Both the position numbers and the translations under genes were made by a program. A DNA stretch of 45,433 bases from Chloroflexi bacterium HGW-Chloroflexi-4. GTDB lineage: Bacteria; Chloroflexota; Anaerolineae; Anaerolineales; Anaerolineaceae. The notes beneath the pieces are model-generated. The model did no database searches. It saw nothing but the letters and a program-made list of their open reading frames with translations, and was not told where the DNA came from. Position 1 is the stretch's first letter; each line of letters opens with the position of its first letter. Location of the stretch: NCBI GenBank assembly GCA_002840715.1, contig PHBW01000027.1:1-45433 (forward strand), read 5' to 3'. Positions 25,038 to 33,909 of this stretch are shown here, in pieces.

Positions 25038-25842
25038 CTAGTTCTTTTTTTGTATAAATTTGCCTAAATGTAGGAGTGCAGCTTCTGCAGCCTTTCTACC
25101 TTCGTGGATCATTTTATCAGAATCACCAAACCCCCAAGCAGAATATTGAGAAATGTTCGGCTTGATTAAGCAATCGCACATATCCTGGTTTAACGAAGTA
25201 GATCGTTCTTGCATGATGTAAACCATCGCCAAAAGACTTTCAAATGGATTTTCAGGGCGTTTGCCTCTTTTAGATGGGGAAGACACATCGCAACCGATGG
25301 TGAAATCAGCCCCCATTGCGCGGACGTGTTCAACTGGCAAATTATCAACAACACCACCATCCACCAAAAGCCGCCCATTGATCTCTACAGGCGAGAATAA
25401 GCCGGGTATGGCCGCACTGGCTCGCACACAGGGTGCAACCAGACCTTTATCCATTACGACTCGTTCTCCAGTTACTATATCGCAGCAAATGGCGGCGAAC
25501 GGCAAATTAAGATCTTTAAATTCGCAATCTCCGATATTTTTTGATGAAGGCTTCCATGGGTTGGGTATCAAATAAAGCCAACGGTTTGATCAGTGATAAT
25601 TTAACAAAAGTTGGCCAATCGATGGATAAAAAAAGTCTTTCCAATTCATCCAGTGGCACCCCGGCGCAATACGCTGCACCCACCAAAGCCCCTGCGCTGG
25701 TTCCTGCCACAAAATCAGGAATAATCCCTTCACGTTCTAATATCTGCAAGATGCCGATATGAGCAGCACCATGAGTGGCGCCGCCGCTTAACGCCAACCC
25801 TAATTTGGGTCGTTTTCCCCTGATACGATCAAAAAAATTCAT
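25038..25842 (-). pseudogene. patatin-like phospholipase, frameshifted
   Basis: Two overlapping minus-strand frames together make one patatin (RssA-like) protein of about 265 aa. The first (start 25842) has the oxyanion loop LALSGGATHGAAHIG and nucleophile motif GTSAG. The second, read until 25038, has the catalytic Asp in VDGGVVDN plus FAAICCDIVTGERVV. The frames join at a run of six A (25547-25552); five A would restore FIKNIGD. The break therefore is a one-base insertion in a homopolymer, either a sequencing error or a recent mutation. If functional, the enzyme would be a serine lipid acyl hydrolase in the cytoplasm. Confidence 0.85.
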
Positions 25843-25932
25843 TAGAACCTCTGTAAAAATTGCGTGATAATGTTGCAATACGCCTTTATTTTACATGCAG
25901 TAGGAATGAAATTCGTAAATTTTTAGAATCGG

Positions 25933-26478
25933 TCAATTGCTGTTTAAAATTGTATCAATCAGGTTATCTATTTCATCCGGTTCCAACCTGGATTGAAAGT
26001 CAATCACTTTGGCGTAAGGCCATCGTTTGAGCGCTGTATCTATCAACGCCGGACGAATCACTACGACAGCGATTTTATAATCCCCTTGGTCTACCGCTAA
26101 CAAACCGTTTTGCCACCCTATTCTGCGGTTAAATTCGAGCGGGCCGAGTTCATCAATGATTAAAAGGTCACAGCCAACGGTTTGACCCAATACCAGGTTG
26201 CCCCAAACCAAAACTTCTTCATCAAAAACCCAATGTTCGGTTAATAAACCCTCGGTTTCGGTGGTCCGTTTTGTGGCCAGCAATTTCTTTTCATTTGAGT
26301 GTAAATCTTCGATGGTGATGGCAGTTTTATTTTGTCCTTCAAATACAGGAGGGCAAATCACACCGGCAAGTTTGATTCCTCTCGTTTGCGATTCACGAAT
26401 AAGATTGTTGCAAAAATATGTTTTTCCAACCTGAAAAGGTCCGGTGAGGATCCACATATTTGAAGGTCTGTCAATCAT
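25933..26478 (-). CDS. THEP1-like nucleoside-triphosphatase (NTPase_1)
   Basis: A 181-aa P-loop protein: Walker A GPFQVGKTYF (about 13-22), a cysteine-containing strand GVICPPVFEG and Walker B DLLIIDELGPLEF (about 105-117). This is the THEP1/NTPase_1 family of small nucleoside triphosphatases. It overlaps the preceding ABC ATPase gene by four bases (ATGA), so the two are translationally coupled. Its function with the transporter is unknown. Confidence 0.82.
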   Translation of the reverse strand: MIDRPSNMWILTGPFQVGKTYFCNNLIRESQTRGIKLAGVICPPVFEGQNKTAITIEDLHSNEKKLLATKRTTETEGLLTEHWVFDEEVLVWGNLVLGQTVGCDLLIIDELGPLEFNRRIGWQNGLLAVDQGDYKIAVVVIRPALIDTALKRWPYAKVIDFQSRLEPDEIDNLIDTILNSN

Positions 26479-27263
26479 TGAAGTTTTTCCAATGACCGAA
26501 CCACAGGCAGACCATCCACCCGGATGACATCTATGTGGGTTCCATAAGTTTGGCTTAATTTCTGACTGGTAAAAGTGGTTTCGAGCGAGCCGGTGTGCAT
26601 GACCTTGCCCTGGCGCATCAGCACCAGGTTGTCTGCTACCAGGGAGGCTGCTTCAGGATCATGGGTTGTGAATAAAATAGTTACGCCATTTGAGCGTAAT
26701 TGATTCAGGATTTGAAGTGTTATGTTGCGGTTGCTTAAATCGAGGTGTGAGGTGGGTTCGTCCAACAATAACACCTTGGGCTGCTGGGCCAGGGCCCGGG
26801 CGATTAATACAAGCTGCAGTTCACCGCCGCTCAGTTCGGGAATGGGTCTTTTTTCGAGAAGTTCAATTCCGACCTGGATGAGGGCTTGTCGGGCAATTTC
26901 GATATCTGATTGGGATGGCAGGTCAAGCGGTCCGAGATAGGGGGCGCGGCCTAATAAAACGTATTCGAGCACACTATATTCAAATGGCACATACTCGGAT
27001 TGAGGCACCAAACCAACCCACTGGCTTAACTCCTTGCGGGAATAATGGCTGATGGATTTATCCTTTAATAGGATGTTTCCGGTGTGGGGTTTGCGCAGAC
27101 CAAGCATCAAATGAATGAGGGTGGTTTTACCTGCACCGTTTGGTCCGAGAATGGCCGTGATGGTGCCAGGCTGGATCTCAAAGGAGACTGCATTCAGGAC
27201 GTTCTTCTGGTCAGGTTCGTAGCTGAATTCGAGGTTTGAAATGGTGAGGATGGGCTGGGTCAT
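26475..27263 (-). CDS. FecE/BtuD-type ABC transporter ATPase
   Basis: 262 aa with Walker A LGPNGAGKTT, the Q-loop in VGLVPQSEYVPF, the signature LSGGELQLV and Walker B VLLLDEPTSHLDL. The family (iron-siderophore, heme, cobalamin importers) is set by partner BtuC/FecCD permease, with which it overlaps by ATGA. The signature GGELQLV varies slightly from GGQ. Substrate unknown. Confidence 0.9.
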   Translation of the reverse strand: MTQPILTISNLEFSYEPDQKNVLNAVSFEIQPGTITAILGPNGAGKTTLIHLMLGLRKPHTGNILLKDKSISHYSRKELSQWVGLVPQSEYVPFEYSVLEYVLLGRAPYLGPLDLPSQSDIEIARQALIQVGIELLEKRPIPELSGGELQLVLIARALAQQPKVLLLDEPTSHLDLSNRNITLQILNQLRSNGVTILFTTHDPEAASLVADNLVLMRQGKVMHTGSLETTFTSQKLSQTYGTHIDVIRVDGLPVVRSLEKLQ

Positions 27264-28252
27264 CGTTGAAGCCTCACACCCGGGCTGATCATCAAGATCA
27301 GGAAAATTACGGCACCCAGTAGAGAAGTGATAATCCCCAACGGGATTTCGCCAGCAGAAAGGGTTCGCGCGATGTCATCACACAAGATGGCAAAGGCGCC
27401 GCCGATGGCGATGCTGACAGGTAAAAAGTTGGCAGAATTAGCCCCCACGAGTCTTCTGGCGATGTGTGGAATGATCAAGCCAATCCACCCCACAATGCCT
27501 GCCACAGAGACCACCACAGCGGTGATGGCCACACTGACCCCTAACAACAGGGTGCGTTCACGTTTGACTGAAACACCTAAAGAAGTTGCAGTTTCATCGC
27601 CAAGAGCGAGCAGATTCAAGCGCCAGCGCATCAGATAGATGATGACCAGACCGATGATAACCACTGGCAAAATATAGAATAAGTCTCTCCAGGTGACAGA
27701 CCACAAACCGCCCAACAGCCAGAAGGTGATCTCGGGAAGCTGCGAGGTCGGATCTGCCAGATATTTCAAGATTCCCAAGCCGGCCGAGAAGAAAGCTGAA
27801 ACTGCAATTCCCGCCAGGATCAGTCGCAGCACCCATCCGCCAAAACGGATTCGCCTTGCGATGAAATATGAAAATAGCAGACCCAACACGGCAAAAATTG
27901 TGGCGCTGGTTTCAACCAAAAGGGGAGAAGATCCTAAAAAGATAATACTAAGCGCGGCACCAAAACCGGCGCCCTGGGTAACCCCCAGAAAGCCCGGTTC
28001 AATCAAGGGATTGCGAAAGAGCATCTGCATCACGCCGCCGGCAGCAGACAGCGACATGCCGAGGCATAAGGCACTCAGGAGCCTGGGCATGCGTAGACTA
28101 AAAACCAACCTTTGTGCCAACTCATCATTTAATAAAACATCCAGCGGCATGAAAATGGGTTTTGGATATCTGCCCATGACCATTGAAAACAAGAACACAA
28201 GCAAGGGGATCATGATAAGGACAATGGGAGACTGCCAGAGGTTTTTTTTCAA
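27260..28252 (-). CDS. FecCD/BtuC family ABC transporter permease
   Basis: 330 aa with about nine to ten helices and FecCD motifs: PRLLSALCLGMSLSAAGGVMQMLFRNPL, FLGVTQGAGFGAAL and GWIGLIIPHIARRLVG. It starts at TTG (28252); an ATG 13 codons in is the alternative. It heads an operon permease - ATPase - THEP1-like NTPase. No BtuF/FepB-type binding protein is in the operon or nearby, so substrate capture must be provided elsewhere. Confidence 0.9.
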   Translation of the reverse strand: MKKNLWQSPIVLIMIPLLVFLFSMVMGRYPKPIFMPLDVLLNDELAQRLVFSLRMPRLLSALCLGMSLSAAGGVMQMLFRNPLIEPGFLGVTQGAGFGAALSIIFLGSSPLLVETSATIFAVLGLLFSYFIARRIRFGGWVLRLILAGIAVSAFFSAGLGILKYLADPTSQLPEITFWLLGGLWSVTWRDLFYILPVVIIGLVIIYLMRWRLNLLALGDETATSLGVSVKRERTLLLGVSVAITAVVVSVAGIVGWIGLIIPHIARRLVGANSANFLPVSIAIGGAFAILCDDIARTLSAGEIPLGIITSLLGAVIFLILMISPGVRLQR

Positions 28253-28320
28253 GGTGAGTCCATAAGAAAGGTGTTTTTTCTTTCTGCTATAGATCTGGGT
28301 AATAAATTACAGAAAAAAAG

Positions 28321-28872
28321 TTAATTTGTTTGAGATTTAATCCATTCAAGCCACTGAATGATTGCACCAATTTGAGTTACTCTGAATTGAAAAATGGAAT
28401 TTCTGAACTTTTCTTCGATTGGCACATGACTACTTTGCAGGGTTGTATTACCTAACCACTTTGTACATTCTTGATGTTGCTTGTTGCAAAGGGAATTAAT
28501 GTTATCTGGTTGATATTTCAACAAGAAAAAGTAACGCAGCATGAATTCCTGTCTGAAATCACGAGGGTGAAGAACGATGGATTTTAACCATTCTTCAAAT
28601 GCACTTTTCCCCTCAGCTGTGATTTGATATTCCATGCGTGTGGGATGGGCATCACCAGGCTGCATGGTGCCGTGAATGAACCCTTTCTTATCCAGTTTGT
28701 CTAGATAGGCATAGAGATTAGACATTTTGACATTCCAGATCAAGCCAATACCATCTGGATCGGTAATTAATTTATGTAAATCATAGCCATGCGTTGGTTT
28801 TTCATACAAGAAACCAAGCAGGGCGAATTCGGAAGAAGTGAAAGGGTTAATGTTTCCGCGCATAGTATTCAA
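28321..28872 (-). CDS. PadR family transcriptional regulator
   Basis: 183 aa: winged helix (EFALLGFLYEKPTHGYDLHKLI, NLYAYLDKLDKKGFI, MEYQITAEGKSAFEEWL) followed by a helical C-terminal dimerisation half. PadR repressors respond to small ligands. It is 68 bases upstream of the permease gene on the same strand and may control the transporter. The start could also be three codons later. Confidence 0.88.
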   Translation of the reverse strand: MNTMRGNINPFTSSEFALLGFLYEKPTHGYDLHKLITDPDGIGLIWNVKMSNLYAYLDKLDKKGFIHGTMQPGDAHPTRMEYQITAEGKSAFEEWLKSIVLHPRDFRQEFMLRYFFLLKYQPDNINSLCNKQHQECTKWLGNTTLQSSHVPIEEKFRNSIFQFRVTQIGAIIQWLEWIKSQTN

Positions 28873-28934
28873 TAATTGAATATCGTAAATTATACCTGCA
28901 TTTTTATGCAGAGGAAATGATTTGAACCTGATTA

Positions 28935-28943
28935 TGCTACAAT
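28935..28943 (+). promoter_or_regulatory. possible extended -10 for the Lys/Ala-rich protein gene
   Basis: TGC TACAAT resembles an extended -10 about 29 bases before the start codon; there is no good -35 box. Confidence 0.3.
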
Positions 28944-28971
28944 CAAATCAATCACACTTAGGAGGTAAACC

Positions 28972-29826
28972 ATGGCGACAAAACCTACCGCAAAATCCCC
29001 AGCAAAATCTGCTCCAAGCAAACCATCCACACCAGCCAGAAAACCGGCTCCGAAAACCCAGGCAAACTCAATGACTAAACGGCCGGTATCCGCGGCAACA
29101 AAGAGCATTGATCTTGGAAAATTATTCGGAACCGTAGCCAAAACGCTTGCACAGAATCAAACTCAATTAAACAGCGCAGATACCTATAACCATGATCACG
29201 GCGATAACATGGTGCAAATCTTTGAAGTCATTACCCAGGCTATGAAAGAGAAGCAGAATGCATCTCCGGCGGACCAATTGGCTTATGCCAGTCAACTTCT
29301 GCGTGCCAAAAGCCAGAGTGGATCAGCTCAACTTTATGCTGAAGGGCTTTCAGATGCAGCCTCACAATTTCAAGGGGCGAAATCGATCAACCCTGATACA
29401 GCCATGACTTTGATTAAAACTTTGCTCGGCGCACAGGGAAGTGTACCTGTCAACAGCGGATCTGGAGACATGCTCGGTAATTTGTTGGGTGGTTTGATGG
29501 GTGGTGCCCAACAGCCAGCTCAGTCTCAAGGCGGCGGTACGGATGATATGCTGGGCAACCTGCTTGGCGGCTTGATGGGCGGTGGAGCCTCAGCACCTTC
29601 TCAGGGTCAACCCGCCGGTGACAGCAAAATTGATATCGGTGATCTGCTTAATGCGGGTATGGCCTTTGCACAGACCAAACAATCTGGCGGCAGCAATCTT
29701 GACGCCATTCTCAACGCTGTCGTTTCTTCAAGCAAGATGGGAGATTCTGCCCACCGCTCTCAATCAGGTGTGTTGGTGGCCAACACCTTGATGCAGGTTG
29801 TTGGTAAAATGGCAAAAGCCAAGTAA
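28972..29826 (+). CDS. protein of unknown function with Lys/Ala/Pro tail and glycine-rich repeats
   Basis: 284 aa, not recognised. Residues 1-45 are rich in Lys, Ala, Pro and Ser and look like a histone-H1-type basic tail. About 46-160 is helical and contains LNSADTYNHDHGDNM, which recalls the DxDxG nucleotide-binding signature of DAK2/DhaL proteins. From about 166 a repeat occurs twice (DMLGNLLGGLMGG, with a GAQQPAQSQ linker). The C terminus is helical and ends AKAK. AGGAGG precedes the ATG. There is no signal peptide or membrane segment. A cytoplasmic, possibly nucleic-acid-associated protein is one reading; the DAK2 likeness is unproven. Confidence 0.7.
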   Translation: MATKPTAKSPAKSAPSKPSTPARKPAPKTQANSMTKRPVSAATKSIDLGKLFGTVAKTLAQNQTQLNSADTYNHDHGDNMVQIFEVITQAMKEKQNASPADQLAYASQLLRAKSQSGSAQLYAEGLSDAASQFQGAKSINPDTAMTLIKTLLGAQGSVPVNSGSGDMLGNLLGGLMGGAQQPAQSQGGGTDDMLGNLLGGLMGGGASAPSQGQPAGDSKIDIGDLLNAGMAFAQTKQSGGSNLDAILNAVVSSSKMGDSAHRSQSGVLVANTLMQVVGKMAKAK

Positions 29827-29848
29827 ATTTCAGCAATTTCTATCAAGG

Positions 29849-29888
29849 CATTGACTGGACGGAATGCTGTCTCGTCAATGTTTTGTTT
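29849..29888 (+). terminator. possible terminator after the Lys/Ala-rich protein gene
   Basis: CATTGAC (29849-29855) pairs with GTCAATG (29874-29880), followed by TTTTGTTT. The loop is long, so this is only moderate. Confidence 0.45.
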
Positions 29889-29937
29889 AAAATCAGGTGT
29901 GTGATGTCGTTTATAATAATCCCATACAGGTGACGGA

Positions 29938-30747
29938 TTGAAAATTAGCGCAATTCACTACTATTTGAATTCTCTAAATACTTTGCTGCACGGATTAAAA
30001 AATCCAGGTGTGGTGTTGCCGCTTTTGTTTAGACGTTCAACTAAATTTGCCGCACGCGTTAACTTGAAAAGCGGCGAGACATTTTTAGTCTTTAGCATAA
30101 TGGACTTATGGATTCTTAAAGAAACGCTGCTGGATAGGCAATATGAATTGGTCAGCCTGCCGCTTCAAGATGGCTGGACGATCATTGATATAGGCGCAGC
30201 GCTTGGAGATTATGCTGTCTGGGCGGCTAAACAAACGCCGCATGGTCGGGTAATTGCCGTAGAGCCGTTTCCTCCTTCGGTGTCTTTGCTGCGGGCCAAT
30301 GTTGATAAAAATCGAGTCTATAATGTAGAAATCTTTGCCGGCGCGATTGCGGCATCAAGCGGCACGACTTCTTTACAAGTCGAGCAAGGCCGCATTGTGC
30401 AAAACTCAACCGCGACGGATCAAAAATCCGCCCAGGTGGTGGAAGTTAAAACCGCCAGCATTGATAGTTTTTTCAATCAGTTCGAGATTACGAAATGTGA
30501 TTACCTGAAAATGGATTGCGAAGGCGGCGAGTATGAAATTCTCTTTTCGGCGCCGGCACAGTCGCTGGCCAAAATTGACCGCATCTGTATGGAAGTTCAC
30601 GACGGTTTGACCAGGCATAATCGGGAAGAAATGATCAGGTTCCTAGAGGCGTCAGGTTATCAAACCCGGCTTACGCTGAACCCTGTCCATGCTGACCTGG
30701 CTTACCTTTATGCAGAAAAAACCTCCCTTAAGAAAGAAAAGGCATGA
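29938..30747 (+). CDS. FkbM family methyltransferase
   Basis: 269 aa starting at TTG with AGGTGACGG upstream. The SAM-binding motif is TIIDIGAALGDYAVWAAKQ (about 80-98), then RVIAVEPFPPSVSLLRAN and the FkbM signature LKMDCEGGEYEIL (about 189-201). FkbM proteins O-methylate natural products or glycans. It overlaps the next methyltransferase gene by four bases and belongs to the glycosyltransferase operon. The higher GC than the preceding genes fits a separate origin. Confidence 0.9.
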   Translation: MKISAIHYYLNSLNTLLHGLKNPGVVLPLLFRRSTKFAARVNLKSGETFLVFSIMDLWILKETLLDRQYELVSLPLQDGWTIIDIGAALGDYAVWAAKQTPHGRVIAVEPFPPSVSLLRANVDKNRVYNVEIFAGAIAASSGTTSLQVEQGRIVQNSTATDQKSAQVVEVKTASIDSFFNQFEITKCDYLKMDCEGGEYEILFSAPAQSLAKIDRICMEVHDGLTRHNREEMIRFLEASGYQTRLTLNPVHADLAYLYAEKTSLKKEKA

Positions 30748-31568
30748 GTCTTCATAATCATATTCCTGTTGAGGCGCAAGCCGCCCAAAAAGATCATCTC
30801 TGGCTGCACATTTCTGGTTTGCCGTATTTCAGAGGAATGCTGCGAGCAGTTGAAGCGCGTTTTTATGAAAACATAGATCTGCCGTCACCATCGCTCGATC
30901 TCGGCTGCGGCGACGGACATTTTGCCAGCCTGGTTTTTGATCGAAAGCTGGAAGTGGGTCTGGATCCGTGGAACGAACCGCTTCAAGAGGCAGCCAAACG
31001 CGGAAGCTATGAAAAGCTGGTCAATTCTCCAGGTGATCAGATTCCATATCCTGAGGGTTATTTTAGCAGTGCAGTCAGCAACTCCGTGCTTGAACACATC
31101 CCCAACCTTGACCCGGTCTTGGCTGACCTGGCTCGCGTGATGAAACCTGGTGCACCCTTCATCTTCTGTGTGCCCAATCATAATTTTCTTGGGGCATTGT
31201 CGGTGAGCAACTTTTTTGACCACATCGGTTTACATGTTCTTGGCAATGCTTATCGAAATTTCTTTAACCGCATTGCGCGTCATCATCACTGTGACGACCC
31301 TGAGGTTTGGAAGAACCGCCTGAATCAGGCTGGTTTCGAACTTGAAGATTGGTGGCATTATTTTTCACCCAAAGCGCTACGTGTGCTGGAGTGGGGTCAT
31401 TACTTTGGGCTGCCGTCATTGATCACGCGCAAACTTTTTGGCAGGTGGATTCTAATCCCAATGCGATGGAACCTGTTTTTCACCCTGGCAATCACAAAGA
31501 GTACCTACAATGAAAATTCCATCCAACCTGATGGCACCTGCACCTTTTACATCGCTCGCCGAAAGTAA
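30744..31568 (+). CDS. class I SAM-dependent methyltransferase
   Basis: 274 aa with a Methyltransf_11 domain: LDLGCGDGHFASLVF (SAM motif I, about 51-65), LDPWNEPLQEA, and NSVLEHIPNLDPVLADLARVMKPGAPFIF. It has no signal or membrane segment. It starts four bases inside FkbM and lies 16 bases before the membrane glycosyltransferase gene, so all three probably decorate a surface glycan or lipid-linked sugar. The substrate is unknown. Confidence 0.88.
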   Translation: MSLHNHIPVEAQAAQKDHLWLHISGLPYFRGMLRAVEARFYENIDLPSPSLDLGCGDGHFASLVFDRKLEVGLDPWNEPLQEAAKRGSYEKLVNSPGDQIPYPEGYFSSAVSNSVLEHIPNLDPVLADLARVMKPGAPFIFCVPNHNFLGALSVSNFFDHIGLHVLGNAYRNFFNRIARHHHCDDPEVWKNRLNQAGFELEDWWHYFSPKALRVLEWGHYFGLPSLITRKLFGRWILIPMRWNLFFTLAITKSTYNENSIQPDGTCTFYIARRK

Positions 31569-31584
31569 ATCAAAGGATTAAAGC

Positions 31585-33690
31585 ATGGAAGAACAAAGCG
31601 TCCTTGACTACCTGAAGGAAAGACTCAGTCTTCGAAGGCTGTTTCAACCGGTTGAATCTCATATATCGGAGCAGGAGCCCGCGAGCGGGGATGGACCTGA
31701 AACGCTATTGACAACGTTTGATTCCGGTACCAAGTTTCCGTGGCGGTCATTATTGGCGTTGGTGTTGGCTCTGCTGGCTCAGATGCAGCTTGAACCCCCC
31801 TCTCAAAACTGGATCCCAGGGGTGACGCTTTATGCCGCCGCGGCGGGGCTGTTGGCCTGGGGTCTGTTCACAAAAGAGTGGGGCGTTTTCAAACAGCAGG
31901 AAACGGTGGAAACCAGCATTGGATTAATCATCCGCGTTATCCCATTGTTTATTTTCATTCCATTAGTATTTGCCGCGTTTCTTACTTTTGGCGAGAACCG
32001 TTTTACCGTGGTGAATGTTTTGTTGTGGATGGCCACCCTGGCAGCCGGCCTGTGGACCTTCTGGGAGCCGCACAAGCGTGAACCTGTAAATTATATAGAT
32101 TCTCTACGCCGCTGGCTGTATAAGGGAAATCGGTTTGATCTGTGGAAACTGCTGGTACTGGCAGTTTTTATTCTCTCAGCATTTTTCCATTTTTATCAGT
32201 TGAACCAGATTCCGGTCAATATGACCAGCGATCACACTGAAAAACTACTGGATATTAATGGCGTTCTTCAAGGACAGACACAAATCTTCTTTTCAAACAA
32301 CGGCGGCAGGGAGCCGATCCAGTTTTATTTATCTGCTTTGTTTGTCAAGCTGTTCAATACCGGAATAACCTTTTTTACCCTCAAACTCACCATGTCGGTG
32401 GCTTTCTTGTTATCGCTGATCTATGTTTACCGCCTGGGCAAGGAATTGGGCAGCCCATGGACGGGGTTATTCTTCATGGCTTTGCTGGGCTTTTCTGCCT
32501 GGGCGAACATCATTACCCGGGTAGGGCTGAGGCTGGTGTTGGCGCCTGTGTTTATTGCCCCGGTGTTGTTTTACTTCTTCAGAGGATTGCGTACTTCGCA
32601 GCGCAACGACTTCATCCTGGCGGGCATCCTCACCGGGTTGGGTCAGCTGGGTTACAGCGCTTTTCGCGTTATGCCGCTGGTGATCGTGGTGGGGATGATC
32701 ATCTTCATGGCTTATCACAAGTTCAGCCGCATCAATCGTAACACCTGGTGGGGGCTGGGTCTGCTGGCTTTGTTTGCGCTGGTGATGTTTTTGCCCCTGC
32801 TGCGGTTTGCATTGGACTATCCCGAAGTGATCGGGTTCAGAACCATCACTCGCATGACTTCGGCTGAACGGCAACTACCTGGGGCAGTGATTCAGGTGTT
32901 CTTGAGTAACTTTTGGAATGCAATCGTGATGCCTTTCTGGAAGGACGGCTCGACCTGGGTGATCTCTGTGCCCAACCGACCTGCCCTTGATCTGGTGTCT
33001 GCCGGGTTGTATTTTATGGGGTTGGTGCTGATGATTTTCCGCTGGTTGAAATCACGTCGCTGGCAGGATCTCTTTTTACTGATAATGATCCCGATTTTGA
33101 TGATGCCGTCCATTTTGGCACTGGCTTTTCCTGAAGAAAATCCTTCACTCAGTAGGGCCGGCGGAGCGCTCATCCCCATCTTATTAATTTGCGCGTTTGC
33201 GCTTGAAACCCTGCTATTGTCCTTATGGAAGAGTTCCAGGAAAATGATCACAAAAGTCAGTGTGGTCGTGTTGGGGGTTGGTTTACTGGCATTTTCTGCT
33301 GCCCAAAATTTCAACATTGCTTTGGTGCAGTATCCCGATCAATACAAACGCTCCACTTGGAATACCACCCAAATGGGAGATGTCGCCAAAGATTTTGTGG
33401 CGCAGGGCGGAGACCCCTACAATGTTTGGGTAGTAGGTGTGCCTTACTGGGTGGATACACGGCTGGTAGCGATTAGTGCCGGCTATGTGGGCATGGATTA
33501 TGCCATCTGGCCGCAGGATATTGCCAAGGGGACACTTGATATACCCGGTCCCAAATTATTCATCGTCAAGGCGGATGATGTGGAAGGTATGAATACGCTC
33601 AACCAGGTCTATCCGCAGGGGACGGCAATATTGAACACTAGTGAAGTGTTGGGACAGGAGTTTTTTGCCTATGTGGTGCCGAGGAAGTAA
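31585..33690 (+). CDS. GT39/ArnT-like membrane glycosyltransferase
   Basis: 701 aa with about a dozen membrane helices from residue 50 onward and an extracytoplasmic loop holding TSDHTEKL, in the place where GT-C enzymes keep their catalytic acidic residue. FLTGITFFTL-type helices and TRVGLRLVLAPVF match the PMT/ArnT group. About 560-701 is a soluble C-terminal domain (GDPYNVWVVGVPYWVDTRLVA). It transfers sugars from polyprenyl phosphate to a protein, lipid or glycan outside the membrane. The N-terminal 50 residues are hydrophilic and acidic. Confidence 0.85.
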   Translation: MEEQSVLDYLKERLSLRRLFQPVESHISEQEPASGDGPETLLTTFDSGTKFPWRSLLALVLALLAQMQLEPPSQNWIPGVTLYAAAAGLLAWGLFTKEWGVFKQQETVETSIGLIIRVIPLFIFIPLVFAAFLTFGENRFTVVNVLLWMATLAAGLWTFWEPHKREPVNYIDSLRRWLYKGNRFDLWKLLVLAVFILSAFFHFYQLNQIPVNMTSDHTEKLLDINGVLQGQTQIFFSNNGGREPIQFYLSALFVKLFNTGITFFTLKLTMSVAFLLSLIYVYRLGKELGSPWTGLFFMALLGFSAWANIITRVGLRLVLAPVFIAPVLFYFFRGLRTSQRNDFILAGILTGLGQLGYSAFRVMPLVIVVGMIIFMAYHKFSRINRNTWWGLGLLALFALVMFLPLLRFALDYPEVIGFRTITRMTSAERQLPGAVIQVFLSNFWNAIVMPFWKDGSTWVISVPNRPALDLVSAGLYFMGLVLMIFRWLKSRRWQDLFLLIMIPILMMPSILALAFPEENPSLSRAGGALIPILLICAFALETLLLSLWKSSRKMITKVSVVVLGVGLLAFSAAQNFNIALVQYPDQYKRSTWNTTQMGDVAKDFVAQGGDPYNVWVVGVPYWVDTRLVAISAGYVGMDYAIWPQDIAKGTLDIPGPKLFIVKADDVEGMNTLNQVYPQGTAILNTSEVLGQEFFAYVVPRK

Positions 33691-33909
33691 AAAGGGAAGA
33701 GAATCGAGATTTGAGAATCGTGCAATGTGAATCATTTGATAAAACAGTTATACTTATTTTTTATAAAATAGAAGAATCCCCACTCACAAAAACTGCTTGA
33801 CTCATAAAAACGAGGGTCATGAGAGGTGCACAATTCGCGTAAAACAAACGCACCAATCATTTCGTAATTATGAAAGGTGGGTTCATTTTGTGAACCCACC
33901 ATTTTTTGC
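33691..33909. other. 219-base region between the glycosyltransferase and the second ydcF-like gene
   Basis: It holds only the terminator given separately and AT-rich sequence. No ORF was found. Confidence 0.5.
33876..33907. terminator. bidirectional terminator between the glycosyltransferase and ydcF-like genes
   Basis: A perfect 10-bp stem (33876-33885 with 33891-33900, loop TTTTG) is followed by six T. It is close to the stop of the convergent ydcF-like gene. Confidence 0.88.

Noticed and set aside
25038..25878. Two separate overlapping genes (120 aa and 177 aa).
   Set aside because: Their products carry complementary halves of one patatin, so a frameshifted single gene explains both.
28972..29200. 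Assigning the Lys/Ala-rich protein as a DAK2/FakA partner of DegV.
   Set aside because: Only one short DxHGDNM-like stretch matches; the rest lacks the domain, and degV lies 18 kb away.
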